From contig NC_135261.1 in NCBI RefSeq assembly GCF_964204865.1, forward strand, positions 8,432,001-8,496,000: a stretch of DNA of 64,000 nucleotides, given 5' to 3'. Positions 42,044-51,584 of this stretch are shown piece after piece. This stretch comes from Styela clava. Its lineage: Eukaryota > Chordata > Ascidiacea > Stolidobranchia > Styelidae. A program made the position numbers and the translations under genes. Positions within the stretch are counted from its first letter, which is position 1; the number at the start of each line of letters is the position of its first letter. The notes beneath the pieces were generated by a model that made no database searches, was not told the DNA's origin, and saw nothing but the letters and a program-made list of their open reading frames with translations.

Positions 42044-42268
42044 GCTTTTGAAACAGATGAAGTTTGTAATTTTTACACAATATATGATTTGAGTTTCACC
42101 CTTCCTCTCTCCGGTTCTCTGTCTTACGTAATATATCGCAATATTTCTATTTATCCATTTCAATGCTATCTTATCCTGTCAGTCCAAAATACCCCAATAT
42201 CTGCATAGAGTTTAAGTATTTCAAAAATGAACGCTGAAAATGTCGTTGTAAACCTCAAGCTATCGATT

Positions 42269-42340
42269 GGCTCGTTGGTCTATGTGTATGATTCTCGCTT
42301 TCGGTGCAAGAGGTCCCGTGTTCAAATCACGGACGAGGGT
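42269..42340 (+). tRNA. tRNA-Pro-derived, UCG anticodon
   Basis: P-UCG with 3' end ACGAGGG, weakening the acceptor tip. Confidence 0.5.
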
Positions 42341-42493
42341 TCGCTTTTGTATCACTTCCCAGTCTGAACCAATATCTCATTTATTAATTTCTCGATATTA
42401 GGACAGAATATCTGATCATGTTTTTTGGTTTTTGTAATAAACATCTCCATTTATGAACGTCAACTCAGGCGTAATGCATTCCTAGTCGTGTGA

Positions 42494-42581
42494 CCTTCGA
42501 TATCTCAGTTGGTAGAGCGGTGGACTGTGGTGATAGAAAGCTGATATACATAGGTCGCTGGTTCGAATCCGGCTCGAAGGA
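42494..42581 (+). tRNA. Y2 tRNA-Tyr body with GUG (His) anticodon
   Basis: CTGTGG loop, GATATCTCAG, and anticodon stem ATACAT, one mismatch. Confidence 0.55.
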
Positions 42582-42947
42582 TCTTTTGAAATAGATTAAA
42601 TTTGTAATTTTTGAACAATATATGATTTGAGTTTCACCCTTCCTCTCTCCGGTTCTCTGTCTTTCGTAATATATCGCAATGTTTCTATTTCTCCATGTCA
42701 ATACTATCTTAACCTTCCAGATAAATTTTGTAATAGATGAACTTTGTAATTTTTAAACCAATATATGACTTGAGTTTCACCTTTCCTCTCTCCGGTTCTC
42801 TTTCTTCCGTATTATATGTCAAGGTTTCTATTTATCCATGTCAATACTCTCTTAACCTCTGAGTCCAAAATACCCCAATGTTTGCATAGAGTTTGATTAT
42901 TTTAAAATCAAGGCTCAAAATGTCGTTGTAAACTTTGGCTATTGGTG

Positions 42948-43019
42948 GGCTCGTTGGTCTAGGGGTATGATTCTCGCTTTGGGTGCGAGAGGTCTCGGGT
43001 TCAAATCCCGGACGAGCTC
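42948..43019 (+). tRNA. tRNA-Pro(UGG)
   Basis: P-UGG with ACGAGCT end. Confidence 0.88.
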
Positions 43020-43167
43020 TTGCTTTTGTATCACTACCCAGTCTGAACCAATGACTCATTTAATAACTTCTCATAATTCAGACAGAATGTCTGATCATGT
43101 GTTTTGGTTTTTGTATTAAACATTTCAATTCATGAATTTTAAATCAGGCGTCATGCCGGAGATATGC

Positions 43168-43255
43168 CCTTCGATAGCTCAGTTGATAGACCGGTGGACT
43201 GTAGGGGTAGAATGCTGAGATCTATAGGTCGCTGGTTCGAATCCGGCTCAAAGGA
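43168..43255 (+). tRNA. tRNA-Tyr-like, class Y3
   Basis: 3' acceptor TCAAAGG, one mismatch. Confidence 0.5.
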
Positions 43256-43519
43256 ATTTTTTTAATAGGGAGATCTAAGTAAATTTGTTATGTCTGCATA
43301 GACTTTCATTATATTGAATAGGTCGTTGTGAACATCGCCTTTTGTTCAAATCCGGAAAGATTCCTCACTATTGTATAACTGCCCATTCAAGATCAAATTT
43401 TTACTTAATAATAACAATTTCTCATCAATCTGACAGATTGTCCGATCATGTTTTTTTTTTCATGTTATATCTCAATTTATGAACTCCAACTCAGGAGTAA
43501 TGCTTCCATAGACGGATGT

Positions 43520-43607
43520 CCTTCGATAGCTCAGTTGGTAGAGCGGTGGACTGTAGTGATAGAAAGCTGATATCCATAGGTCGCTGTTTCGAATCCGGCT
43601 CGAAGGA
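43520..43607 (+). tRNA. tRNA-Tyr(GUA), class Y1 with a Y2-type intron
   Basis: Y1 flanks and GCTGT T-stem, but the intron is TGATAGAAAGCTGAT, as in Y2: a small exchange or a parallel change. Confidence 0.8.
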
Positions 43608-43830
43608 GCTTTTGAAACAGATGAAATTTGTAATTTAAAACAATATATGATTTGAGTTTCACCCTTCCCTCTCCGGTTCTCTGTCTTACGTAATATATCG
43701 CTATATTTCTATTTATCCATTTCAATGCTATCTTATCCTGTGAGTCCAAAATACCCCAATATCTGCATAGAGTTTAAGTATTTCAAAAATGAACGCTGAA
43801 AATGTCGTTGTAAACCTCAAGCTATCGATT

Positions 43831-43902
43831 GGCTCGTTGGTCTATGTGTATGATTCTCGCTTTCGGTGCAAGAGGTCCCGTGTTCAAATCACGGACGAGT
43901 CT
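43831..43902 (+). tRNA. tRNA-Pro-derived, UCG anticodon
   Basis: P-UCG with ACGAGTC end. Confidence 0.6.
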
Positions 43903-44055
43903 TCGCTTTTGTATCACTTCCCAGTCTGAACCAATATCTCATTTATTAACTTCTCGATATTAGGACAGAATATCTGATCATGTTTTTTGGTTTTTGTATT
44001 AAACATCTCCATTTATGAACGTCAACTCAGGCGTAATGCATTCCTAGTCGTGTGA

Positions 44056-44143
44056 CCTTCGATAGCTCAGTTGGTAGAGCGGTGGACTGTAGTGATAGAA
44101 AGCTGATATCCATAGGTCGCTGGTTCGAATCCGGCTCGAAGGA
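44056..44143 (+). tRNA. tRNA-Tyr(GUA) with intron, class Y2
   Basis: Y2 consensus. Confidence 0.95.
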
Positions 44144-44509
44144 TCTTTTGAAATAGATTAAATTTGTAATTTTTGAACAATATATGATTTGAGTTTCACC
44201 CTTCCTCTCTCCGGTTCTCTGTCTTTCGTAATATATCGCAATGTTTCTATTTCTCCATGTCAATACTATCTTAACCTTCCAGATAAATTTTGTAATAGAT
44301 GAACTTTGTAATTTTTAAACCAATATATGACTTGAGTTTCACCTTTCCTCTCTCCGGTTCTCTTTCTTCCGTATTATATGTCAAGGTTTCTATTTATCCA
44401 TGTCAATACTATCTTAACCTCTGAGTCCAAAATACCCCAATGTTTGCATAGAGTTTGATTATTTTAAAATCAAGGCTCAAAATGTCGTTGTAAACTTTGG
44501 CTATTGGTG

Positions 44510-44581
44510 GGCTCGTTGGTCTAGGGGTATGATTCTCGCTTTGGGTGCGAGAGGTCTCGGGTTCAAATCCCGGACGAGCTC
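44510..44581 (+). tRNA. tRNA-Pro(UGG)
   Basis: P-UGG with ACGAGCT end. Confidence 0.88.
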
Positions 44582-44729
44582 TTGCTTTTGTATCACTACC
44601 CAGTCTGAACCAATGACTCATTTAATAACTTCTCATAATTCAGACAGAATGTCTGATCATGTGTTTTGGTTTTCGTATTAAACATTTCAATTCATGAATT
44701 TTAAATCAGGCGTCATGCCGGAGATATGC

Positions 44730-44817
44730 CCTTCGATAGCTCAGTTGATAGACCGGTGGAATGTAGGGGTAGAATTCTGAGATCTATAGGTCGCTGGTTC
44801 GAATCCGGCTCGAAGGA
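44730..44817 (+). tRNA. tRNA-Tyr-like, class Y3
   Basis: C32 is A (GGAATGTAG); intron AGAATTCTGAG. Confidence 0.5.
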
Positions 44818-45080
44818 ATTTTTTTAATAGGGAGATCTAAGTAAATTTGTTATGTCTGCATAGACTTTCATTATATTGAATAGGTCGTTGTGAACATCGC
44901 CTTTTGTTCAAATCCGGAAAGATTCCTCACTATTGTGTAATTGCCCATTCAAGATCAAATTTTTACTTAATAATAACAATTTCTCATCAATCTGACAGAT
45001 TGTCCGATCATGTGTTTTTTTCAAGTTATATCTCAATTTATGAACTCCAACTCAGGAGTAATGCTTCCATAGACGTGTGT

Positions 45081-45168
45081 CCTTCGATAGTTCAGTTGGT
45101 AGAGCGGTGGACTGTAGTGATACAAAGCTGATATCCATAGGTCGCTGTTTCGAATCCGGCTCGAAGGA
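45081..45168 (+). tRNA. tRNA-Tyr(GUA) with intron, class Y1
   Basis: D-stem GTTC/GAGC (U.G) and T-stem GCTGT. Confidence 0.75.
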
Positions 45169-45393
45169 GCTTTTGAAGCAGATGAAATTTGAAATTTTTA
45201 AACAATATATGATTTGAGTTTCACCCTTCCTCTCTCCGGTTCTCTGTCTTACGTGATATATCGCAATGTTTCTATTTCTCCATTTCGATACTATCTTATC
45301 CTGTCAGTCCATAATACCCCAATGTCTGCATAGAGTTTAATTTTTTCAAAAATGAACGCTGAAAATGTCGTTGTAAACCTCAAGCTATCGATT

Positions 45394-45465
45394 GGCTCGT
45401 TGGTCTATGTGTATGATTCTCACTTTCGGTGCGAGAGGTTCCGTGTTTAAATCACGGACGAGACT
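45394..45465 (+). tRNA. tRNA-Pro-derived, UCG anticodon
   Basis: Anticodon stem CTCAC/GCGAG and T-loop TTTAAAT, as at 2504 but with G1 kept. Confidence 0.5.
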
Positions 45466-45618
45466 TCGCTTTTGTATCACTTCCCAGTCTGAACCAATAT
45501 CTCATTTATTAACTTCTCAATATTAGGACAGAATATCTGATCATGTTTTTTGGTTTTTGTATTAAACATCTCCATTTATGAACGTCAACTCAGGCGTTAT
45601 GCATTACTAGTCGTATGA

Positions 45619-45706
45619 ACTTCAATAGCTCAGTTGGTAAAGCGGGGGACTGTAGTGGTAGAAGGCTGATATCCATAGGTCGCTGGTTCGAATCCGGCTC
45701 GAAGGA
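45619..45706 (+). tRNA. tRNA-Tyr(GUA), class Y2, altered
   Basis: Acceptor ACTTCAA, D-arm GGTAAAGC, anticodon stem GGGGA. Confidence 0.55.
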
Positions 45707-46072
45707 TCTTTTGAAATAGATTAAATTTGTAATTTTTGAACAATATATGATTTGAGTTTCACCCTTCCTCTCTACGGTTCTCTGTCTTTCGTAATATATC
45801 GCAATGTTGCTATTTCTCCATGTCAATACTATCTTAACCTTCCAGATAAATTTTATAATAGATGAAATTTGTAATTTTTAGAACAATATATGACTTGAGT
45901 TTCACTTTTCCTCTCTCCGGTTCTCTTTCTTCCGTATTATATGTCAAGGTTTCTATTTATCCATGTCAATACTATCTTAACCTCTGAGTCCAAAATACCA
46001 CAATGTTTGCAGAGAGTTTGATTATTTTAAAATCAAGGCTCAAAATGTCGTTGTAAACTTCGGCTATTTATG

Positions 46073-46144
46073 GGCTCGTTGGTCTAGGGGTATGATTTTC
46101 GCTTTGGGTGCGAGATGTCCCGGGTTCAAATCCTGAACGAGCCC
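46073..46144 (+). tRNA. tRNA-Pro(UGG)
   Basis: As 38263 but CCTGA and ACGAGCC at the 3' side. Confidence 0.8.
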
Positions 46145-46292
46145 TTGCTTTTGTATCACTACCCAGTCTGAACCAATGACTCATTTAATAACTTCTCATA
46201 ATTCAGACAGAATGTCGGATCATGTGTTTTGGTTTTTGTATTAAACATTTCAATTCATGAATTTTAAATCAGGCGTCATGCCGGAGATATGC

Positions 46293-46380
46293 CCTTCGAT
46301 TGCTCAGTTGATAGACCGATGGACTGTAGGGGTAGAATGCTGAGATCTATAGGTCGCTGGTTCGAATCCGGCTCGAAGGA
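46293..46380 (+). tRNA. tRNA-Tyr-like, class Y3
   Basis: A9 is T (GATTGCTCAG); GACCGATGG. Confidence 0.5.
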
Positions 46381-46643
46381 ATTTTTTTAATTGGGAGATC
46401 TAAGTAAATTTGTTATGTCTGCATAGACTTTCATTATATTGAATAGGTCGTTGTGAACATCGCCTTTTGTTCAAATCCGGAAAGATTCCTCACTATTGTG
46501 TAATTGCCCATTCAAGATCAAATTTTTACTTAATAATAACAATTTCTCATCAATCTGACAGATTGTCCGATCATGTGTTTTTTTCATGTTATATCTCAAT
46601 TTATGAACTCCAACTCAGGAGTAATGCTTCCATAGACGTGTGT

Positions 46644-46731
46644 CCTTCGATAGTTCAGTTGGTAGAGCGGTGGACTGTAGTGATACAAAGCTGATATCCA
46701 TAGGTCGCTGGTTCGAATCCCGCTCGCAGGA
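46644..46731 (+). tRNA. tRNA-Tyr(GUA), class Y1, altered
   Basis: D-stem GTTC; T-stem and acceptor read CCCGCTCGCAGG, breaking two pairs. Confidence 0.65.
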
Positions 46732-46956
46732 GCTTTTGAAACAGATGAAATTTGAAATTTTCAAACAATATATGATTTGAGTTTCACCCTTCCTCTCTCC
46801 GGTTCTCTGTCTTACGTAATATATCGCAATGTTTCTATTTCTCCATTTCGATACTATCTTATCCTGTCAGTCCAAAATACCCCAATGTCTGCATAGAGTT
46901 TAAGTTTTTCAAAAATGAACGCTGAAAATGTCGTTGTAAACCTCAAGCTATCGATT

Positions 46957-47028
46957 GGCTCGTTGGTCTATGTGTATGATTCTCACTTTCGGTGCGAGAG
47001 GTTCCGTGTTTAAATCACGGACGAGACT
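46957..47028 (+). tRNA. tRNA-Pro-derived, UCG anticodon
   Basis: As 45394. Confidence 0.5.
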
Positions 47029-47181
47029 TCGCTTTTGTATCACTTCCCAGTCTGAACCTATTTCTCATTTATTAACTTCTCAATATTAGGACAGAATATC
47101 TGATCATGTTTTTTGGTTTTTGTATTAAACATCTCCATTTATGAACGTCAACTCAGGCGTTATGCATTACTAGTCGTATGA

Positions 47182-47269
47182 ACTTCGATAGCTCAGTTGG
47201 TAGAGCGGGGGACTGTAGTGGTAGAAGGCTGATATCCATAGGTCGCTGGTTCGAATCCGGCTCGAAGGA
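47182..47269 (+). tRNA. tRNA-Tyr(GUA), class Y2, altered acceptor
   Basis: ACTTCGA acceptor and GGGGA anticodon stem, as at 36247. Confidence 0.65.
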
Positions 47270-47634
47270 TCTTTTGAAATAGATTAAATTTGTAATTTTT
47301 GAACAATATATGATTTGAGTTTCACCCTTCCTCTCTACGGTTCTCTGTCTTTCGTATTATATCGCAATGTTTCTATTTCTTCATGTCAATACTATCTTAA
47401 CCTTCCAGATAAATTTTATAATAGATGAAATTTGTAATTTTTAAAACAATATCAGACTTAAGTTTCACTTTTCCTCTCTCCGTTTCTCTTTCTTCCGTAT
47501 TATATGTCAAGGTTTCTATTTATCCATGTCAATACTATCTTAACCCCTCAGTCCAAATACCCCAATGTTTGCATAGAGTTTGATTATTTTGAAATCAAGG
47601 CTCAAAATGTCGTTGTAAACTTCGGCTATTGATG

Positions 47635-47706
47635 GGCTCGTTGGTCTAGGGGTATGATCCTCGCTTTGGGTGCGAGAGGTCCCAGGTTCAAATCCCGGAC
47701 GAGCCC
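47635..47706 (+). tRNA. tRNA-Pro(UGG)
   Basis: One mismatch in the T-stem (CCAGG/CCCGG); ATCCTCGC before the loop. Confidence 0.82.
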
Positions 47707-47854
47707 TTGCTTTTGTATCACTACCCAGTCTGAACCAATGACTTATTTAATAACTTCTCATAATTCAGACAGAATGTCTGATCATGTGTTTTGGTTTTTG
47801 TATTAAACATTTCAATTCATGAATTTTAAATCAGGCGTCATGCCGGAGATATGC

Positions 47855-47942
47855 CCTTCGATAGCTCAGTTGATAGACAGGTGGACTGTAGGGGTAGAAT
47901 GCTGAGATCTATAGATCGCTGGTTCGAATCCGGCTCGAAGGA
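47855..47942 (+). tRNA. tRNA-Tyr-like, class Y3
   Basis: D-arm GACAGG; variable region AGATC. Confidence 0.5.
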
Positions 47943-48206
47943 ATTTTTTTAATAGGGAGATCTAAGTAAATTTGTTATGTCTGCATAGACTTTCATTATA
48001 TTGAATAGGTCGTTGTGAACATCGCCTTTTGTTCAAATCCGGAAAGATTCCTCACTATTGTATAACTGCCCATTCAAGATCAAATTTTTACTTAATAATA
48101 ACAATTTCTCATCAATCTGACAGATTGTCCGATCATGTTTTTTTTTTAATGTTATATCTCAATTTATGAACTCCAACTCAGGAGTAATGCTTCCATAGAC
48201 GTGTGT

Positions 48207-48294
48207 CCTTCGATAGCTCAGTTGGTAGAGCGGTGGACTGTAGTGATACAAAGCTGATATCCATAGGTCGCTGGTTCGAATCCGGCTCGAAGGA
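48207..48294 (+). tRNA. tRNA-Tyr(GUA) with intron, class Y1
   Basis: Y1 consensus; last intact Y1 in the array. Confidence 0.95.
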
Positions 48295-48519
48295 GCTTTT
48301 GAAACAGATGAAATTTGTAATTTTTACACAATATATGATTTGAGTTTCACCCTTCCTCTCTCCGGTTCTCTGTCTTACGTAATATATCACAATATTTCTA
48401 TTTCTCCATTTCAATACTATCTTATCCTGTCAGTCCAAAATACCCCAATATCTGCATAGAGTTTAAGTATTTCAAAAATGAACGCTGAAAATGTCGTTGT
48501 AAACCTCAAGCTATCGATT

Positions 48520-48591
48520 GGCTCGTTGGTCTATGTGTATGATTCTCGCTTTCGGTGCGAGAGGTCCCGTGTTCAATTCACGGACGAGACT
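48520..48591 (+). tRNA. tRNA-Pro-derived, UCG anticodon
   Basis: Anticodon stem fully paired (GCGAG); T-loop TTCAATT. Confidence 0.55.
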
Positions 48592-48743
48592 TCGATTTTG
48601 TATCACTTCCCAGTCTGAACCAATATCCCATTTTTTAACTTCTCGATATTAGGACAGAATATCTGATCATGTTTTTTGGTTTTTATATTAAACATCTCCA
48701 TTTATGAACGCAACTCAGGCGTAATGCATTCCTAGTCGTGTGA

Positions 48744-48831
48744 CCTTCGATAGCTCAGTTGGTAGAGCGGCGGACTGTAGTGATAGAAAGCTGATATCCA
48801 TAGGTCGCTGGTTCAAATCCGGCTCGAAGGA
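48744..48831 (+). tRNA. tRNA-Tyr(GUA) with intron, class Y2
   Basis: Anticodon stem GCGGA, T-loop TTCAAAT; last Y2. Confidence 0.8.
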
Positions 48832-49192
48832 TCTTTTGAAATAGATCAAATTTGTGATTATTGAACAATATATGATTTGAGTTTCACCCTTCCTCTCTCC
48901 GGTTCTCTGTCTCTCGTAATATATCGCAATGTTTCTATTTCTCCATGTCAATACTATCTTAACCTTTCAGATAAATTTTATAATAGATGAAATTTGTAAT
49001 TATTAAAACAATATATGACTTGAGTTTCACCTTTCCTCTCTCCGGTTCTCTTTCTTCCGTATCATATGTCAAGGTTTCTAATTATCCATGCCAATACTAT
49101 CTTAACCTCTCAGTCCAAAATACCCCAATGTTCGCATAGACTTTGATTATTTAAAATCAAGGCTCAAAATGTCGTTTTGTAATGACTCAGTC

Positions 49193-49213
49193 GTTCAAAT
49201 CCCGGACGAGCCC
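49193..49213 (+). pseudogene. 3' end of a tRNA-Pro gene
   Basis: Only the T-loop, the 3' T-stem strand and ACGAGCC plus C remain, after a shortened 5' flank (GTCGTTTTGTAATGACTCAG). The array decays towards its right edge. Confidence 0.85.
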
Positions 49214-49361
49214 TTGCTTTTGTATCACTACCCAGTCTGAACCAATGACTCATTTAATAACTTCTCATATTTCAGACAGAATGTCTGATCATGTGTTTTG
49301 ATTTTTGTATTAAACATTTCAATTCATGAACTTTAAATGAGGCGTCATGCCGGAGATATGC

Positions 49362-49449
49362 CCTTCGATAGCTCAGTTGACGGTCCGGTGGACTGTAGGG
49401 GTAGAATGCTGAGATCTATAGGTCGCTGATTCGAATCCGGCTCGAAGGA
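49362..49449 (+). tRNA. tRNA-Tyr-like, class Y3, damaged
   Basis: The D-arm reads GTTGACGGTCCGG, further from consensus; T-arm GCTGA. Confidence 0.4.
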
Positions 49450-49594
49450 ATTTTTTTAATAGGGAGATCTAAGTAAATTTGTTATGTCTGCATGGACTTT
49501 CATTATATCTTATCCTGTCAGTCCAAAATACCCCAATGTCTGCATAGAGTTTGACTATTTTAAAATCAAGGCTGAAAATGTCGTTGTTTCGATG

Positions 49595-49607
49595 GGCTCG
49601 TTGGTCC
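49595..49607 (+). pseudogene. 5' end of a tRNA-Pro gene, cut at the array border
   Basis: GGCTCGTTGGTCC with a Pro-type 5' flank, then foldback-array DNA (CGACATTGAATGAG). The left edge of region 2 therefore lies inside a tRNA D-arm. Confidence 0.85.
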
Positions 49608-49611
49608 AGCC

Positions 49612-51584
49612 GACATTGAATGAGTTTGTGGAAAGGAACTCAGATAATTCGATATCGAATGGCCTGTTAAAATTTCAAAAACAGTGACTCCAAACCTGAT
49701 GCCATCAGTAGCCTAATTAGTAGCACATTTTTAGGCCACTAATTATGGTTATTGATTACCAATTGCAATTCCAGCCTCCATTTACGAATGCCTCCAATCA
49801 TGTTTTGTGGAAGTTCGATTGAATCCTCTCCTTGGCATACTCGACCAGTATAACACATGGAAGTTGGCCGCAAGATGGTAAAGTTCATTTTGACGATCGA
49901 GTCGTGGTTATGGCGCCGTAAGGTTAGGTACTGAGTGGTATAGCGCCGTAGGTCGAAGATAAGTAAGTTGAGGGAGGTCGAACAGTGGTTCGAGGGTGGG
50001 AAGCTCTTGGCAGATAGTCCAGTGGACCGAGGATGGAAAAGTTGAGGGAGATAGGGCAATGAGTCGAGGATAGAAAGTTTGAAGGGGATAGGATGGTTGG
50101 GGGAAATAGAACAGTGGATAGAGGATAGGAAGGTTGAAGGAGATAGGGCGGTTGGTCGAGGAAAGGAAAGTTGAGGGAGGTGGAGCAGTTGGCCGAGGCG
50201 AGGGAGACAGGGCAGTGGATCAAGAATAGGAAAGTGGAGGGAGATAGGGCAGAGTGTCGAGAATTAAATTGGGATGAATGATTGAATTTTCATGGTTGTG
50301 AATATTACCTCGTTTTGTCAGTTTTCGCGTGTTATTTGTTAGATTTTAGTTGTGTTTTGGTAAATATAAGTCCTAAACTCGCAAAACCATTCTTGAAATA
50401 AGTACCAATAATTTTTCAATGGTAGAGTGTAAAGAGGAAGAATTCAACAGATCAAAAGTCGGGGAAACATTCGTTACTTAGTTGTTCGCATTGCTATATC
50501 CTTCTACGTAGACTTTAGGTTCTTGAAGTTCTCCGTACGGAGCCTCAGGAGACGCTTAGGGCCTCCGCGAGCTATTCGTTTACTCGAAAACTGTCCTCAA
50601 CCTTCCTATCCTCGACCCTCCTCCCCAACTTCTACATCCTCGAACCACCGCTCTATCCCCCTCAACCTTTCTCTTCTCGACCCTCTACGCTATCTCTCTA
50701 TCCTCGACCCACTGCCCTATCTCCCCAACTTCCCCATCCTCGAACCACCACTCTATCTCCCTCAACCTTTCTCTTCTCGACCCACTGCCCTATCTGCCAC
50801 AACTTACCTATCTTTGACCTACAGTGCTATACTATTAAGTACCTGACCTAACGGCGCTTTATTCACGACCCGATCACCACTCTGAACTTTACTATCTTGC
50901 TACCAACTTCCATTGGTTATACAGGTCGTGTATGCCAATGAGATGATTCATTTGTACGTCAACAAAACATGATTGACGGAATTCGTAAATGTAGGCTTGA
51001 ATCTCAAATGGTAAACAATAACCATAATTGGCAGTTTAAAAATGTGTTACTAATTGGGCTACTGATGGTTTCTTGTTGGGAATGACAGTTTTCTAAATTT
51101 TGACAAGCCGTTTTATGCCCTTAATAATTGGCCATGCCGTGAGTCTTATGATAATATGATGCTGATCCGAAATAAGCAATAGTGCTCTGGTCCGTATAAA
51201 GTATTTTTTTTCAACATTTTATAGTAAAAGCGATGCCAAAGATTACGTACGAACTGCGTCCTTTGCAACTTCATTAAGTTGCAGATAATTTAAGGCTCAA
51301 TTTTGGGACTATACGCTGAATTAAAGGGCAGTTGGCAACGCTATCTACGACAAAACATTTCATGGCTTAAAAATAGTTTGGATGGAATTACACTCACTGA
51401 GAGACTTATATTTTTGACTGTTTTTGACTTTAAGCCTTCTCAGTCACGTAAAAGAAGTTTGTGTATACAACTATCTGAGTAGGATTAAAAAATGCAGGAT
51501 ATTGCAGAACATTCGTTGAAAAAGACCAAGCGTGTAAATATCTGAATATTTCCTCATCGTTTTGCCTTGCACATAAATACATGC
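49612..51584. repeat. Foldback-type repeat unit 1
   Basis: Reference unit. The inverted repeat spans about 49661-51110: left arm from GGCCTGTTAAAATTT to about 50265, loop about 50266-50593, right arm to AATTTTGACAAGCCG. Reverse-complementing the left arm gives the right arm with moderate divergence (e.g. ACCAGTATAACACATGGAAG against CTTCCATTGGTTATACAGGT). A purine-rich 37-bp minisatellite fills the inner left arm (about 49949-50265); its complement fills the inner right arm (about 50594-50823). The loop has the palindrome CTCCGTACGGAG at 50531-50542. A gene-free AT-rich spacer (51111-51584) follows, with hairpin GCAACTT-CATT-AAGTTGC. This architecture is known from Foldback-type DNA elements; no transposase is present. 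Confidence 0.8.

Larger units (their letters stand above)
1..49608 (+). repeat. Tandem tRNA-Tyr / tRNA-Pro gene array
   Basis: Head-to-tail array entering the window at the left edge and ending inside a tRNA-Pro gene. The usual unit is about 1564 bp: P-UGG, +220 Y3, about +400 relic Pro T-arm, +573 Y1, +886 P-UCG, +1111 Y2, then the next P-UGG. All genes point the same way. The three Pro 3' flanks (after P-UGG, P-UCG and the relic) are alignable with each other, and so are the Tyr 3' flanks, so the unit is itself built from repeated Tyr-Pro pairs. Unit lengths from P-UGG start to P-UGG start are mostly 1556-1568 bp; exceptions are 501 (3183), about 2473 (8376, 10848, 13322, 23447), 1592 (18916, 29041) and 1378 (22069, 32194). 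The intergenic DNA is AT-rich and has no credible protein gene. Confidence 0.95.

Noticed and set aside
1-49608. CRISPR array or bacterial tRNA cluster
   Set aside because: Repeats are kilobase-sized and contain intron-bearing eukaryotic tRNA genes; there are no short repeat-spacer units or cas genes.
1-49608. tRNA-derived SINE family
   Set aside because: Copies are in one orientation at fixed spacing with no A-rich tails or target-site duplications; tandem duplication explains them.
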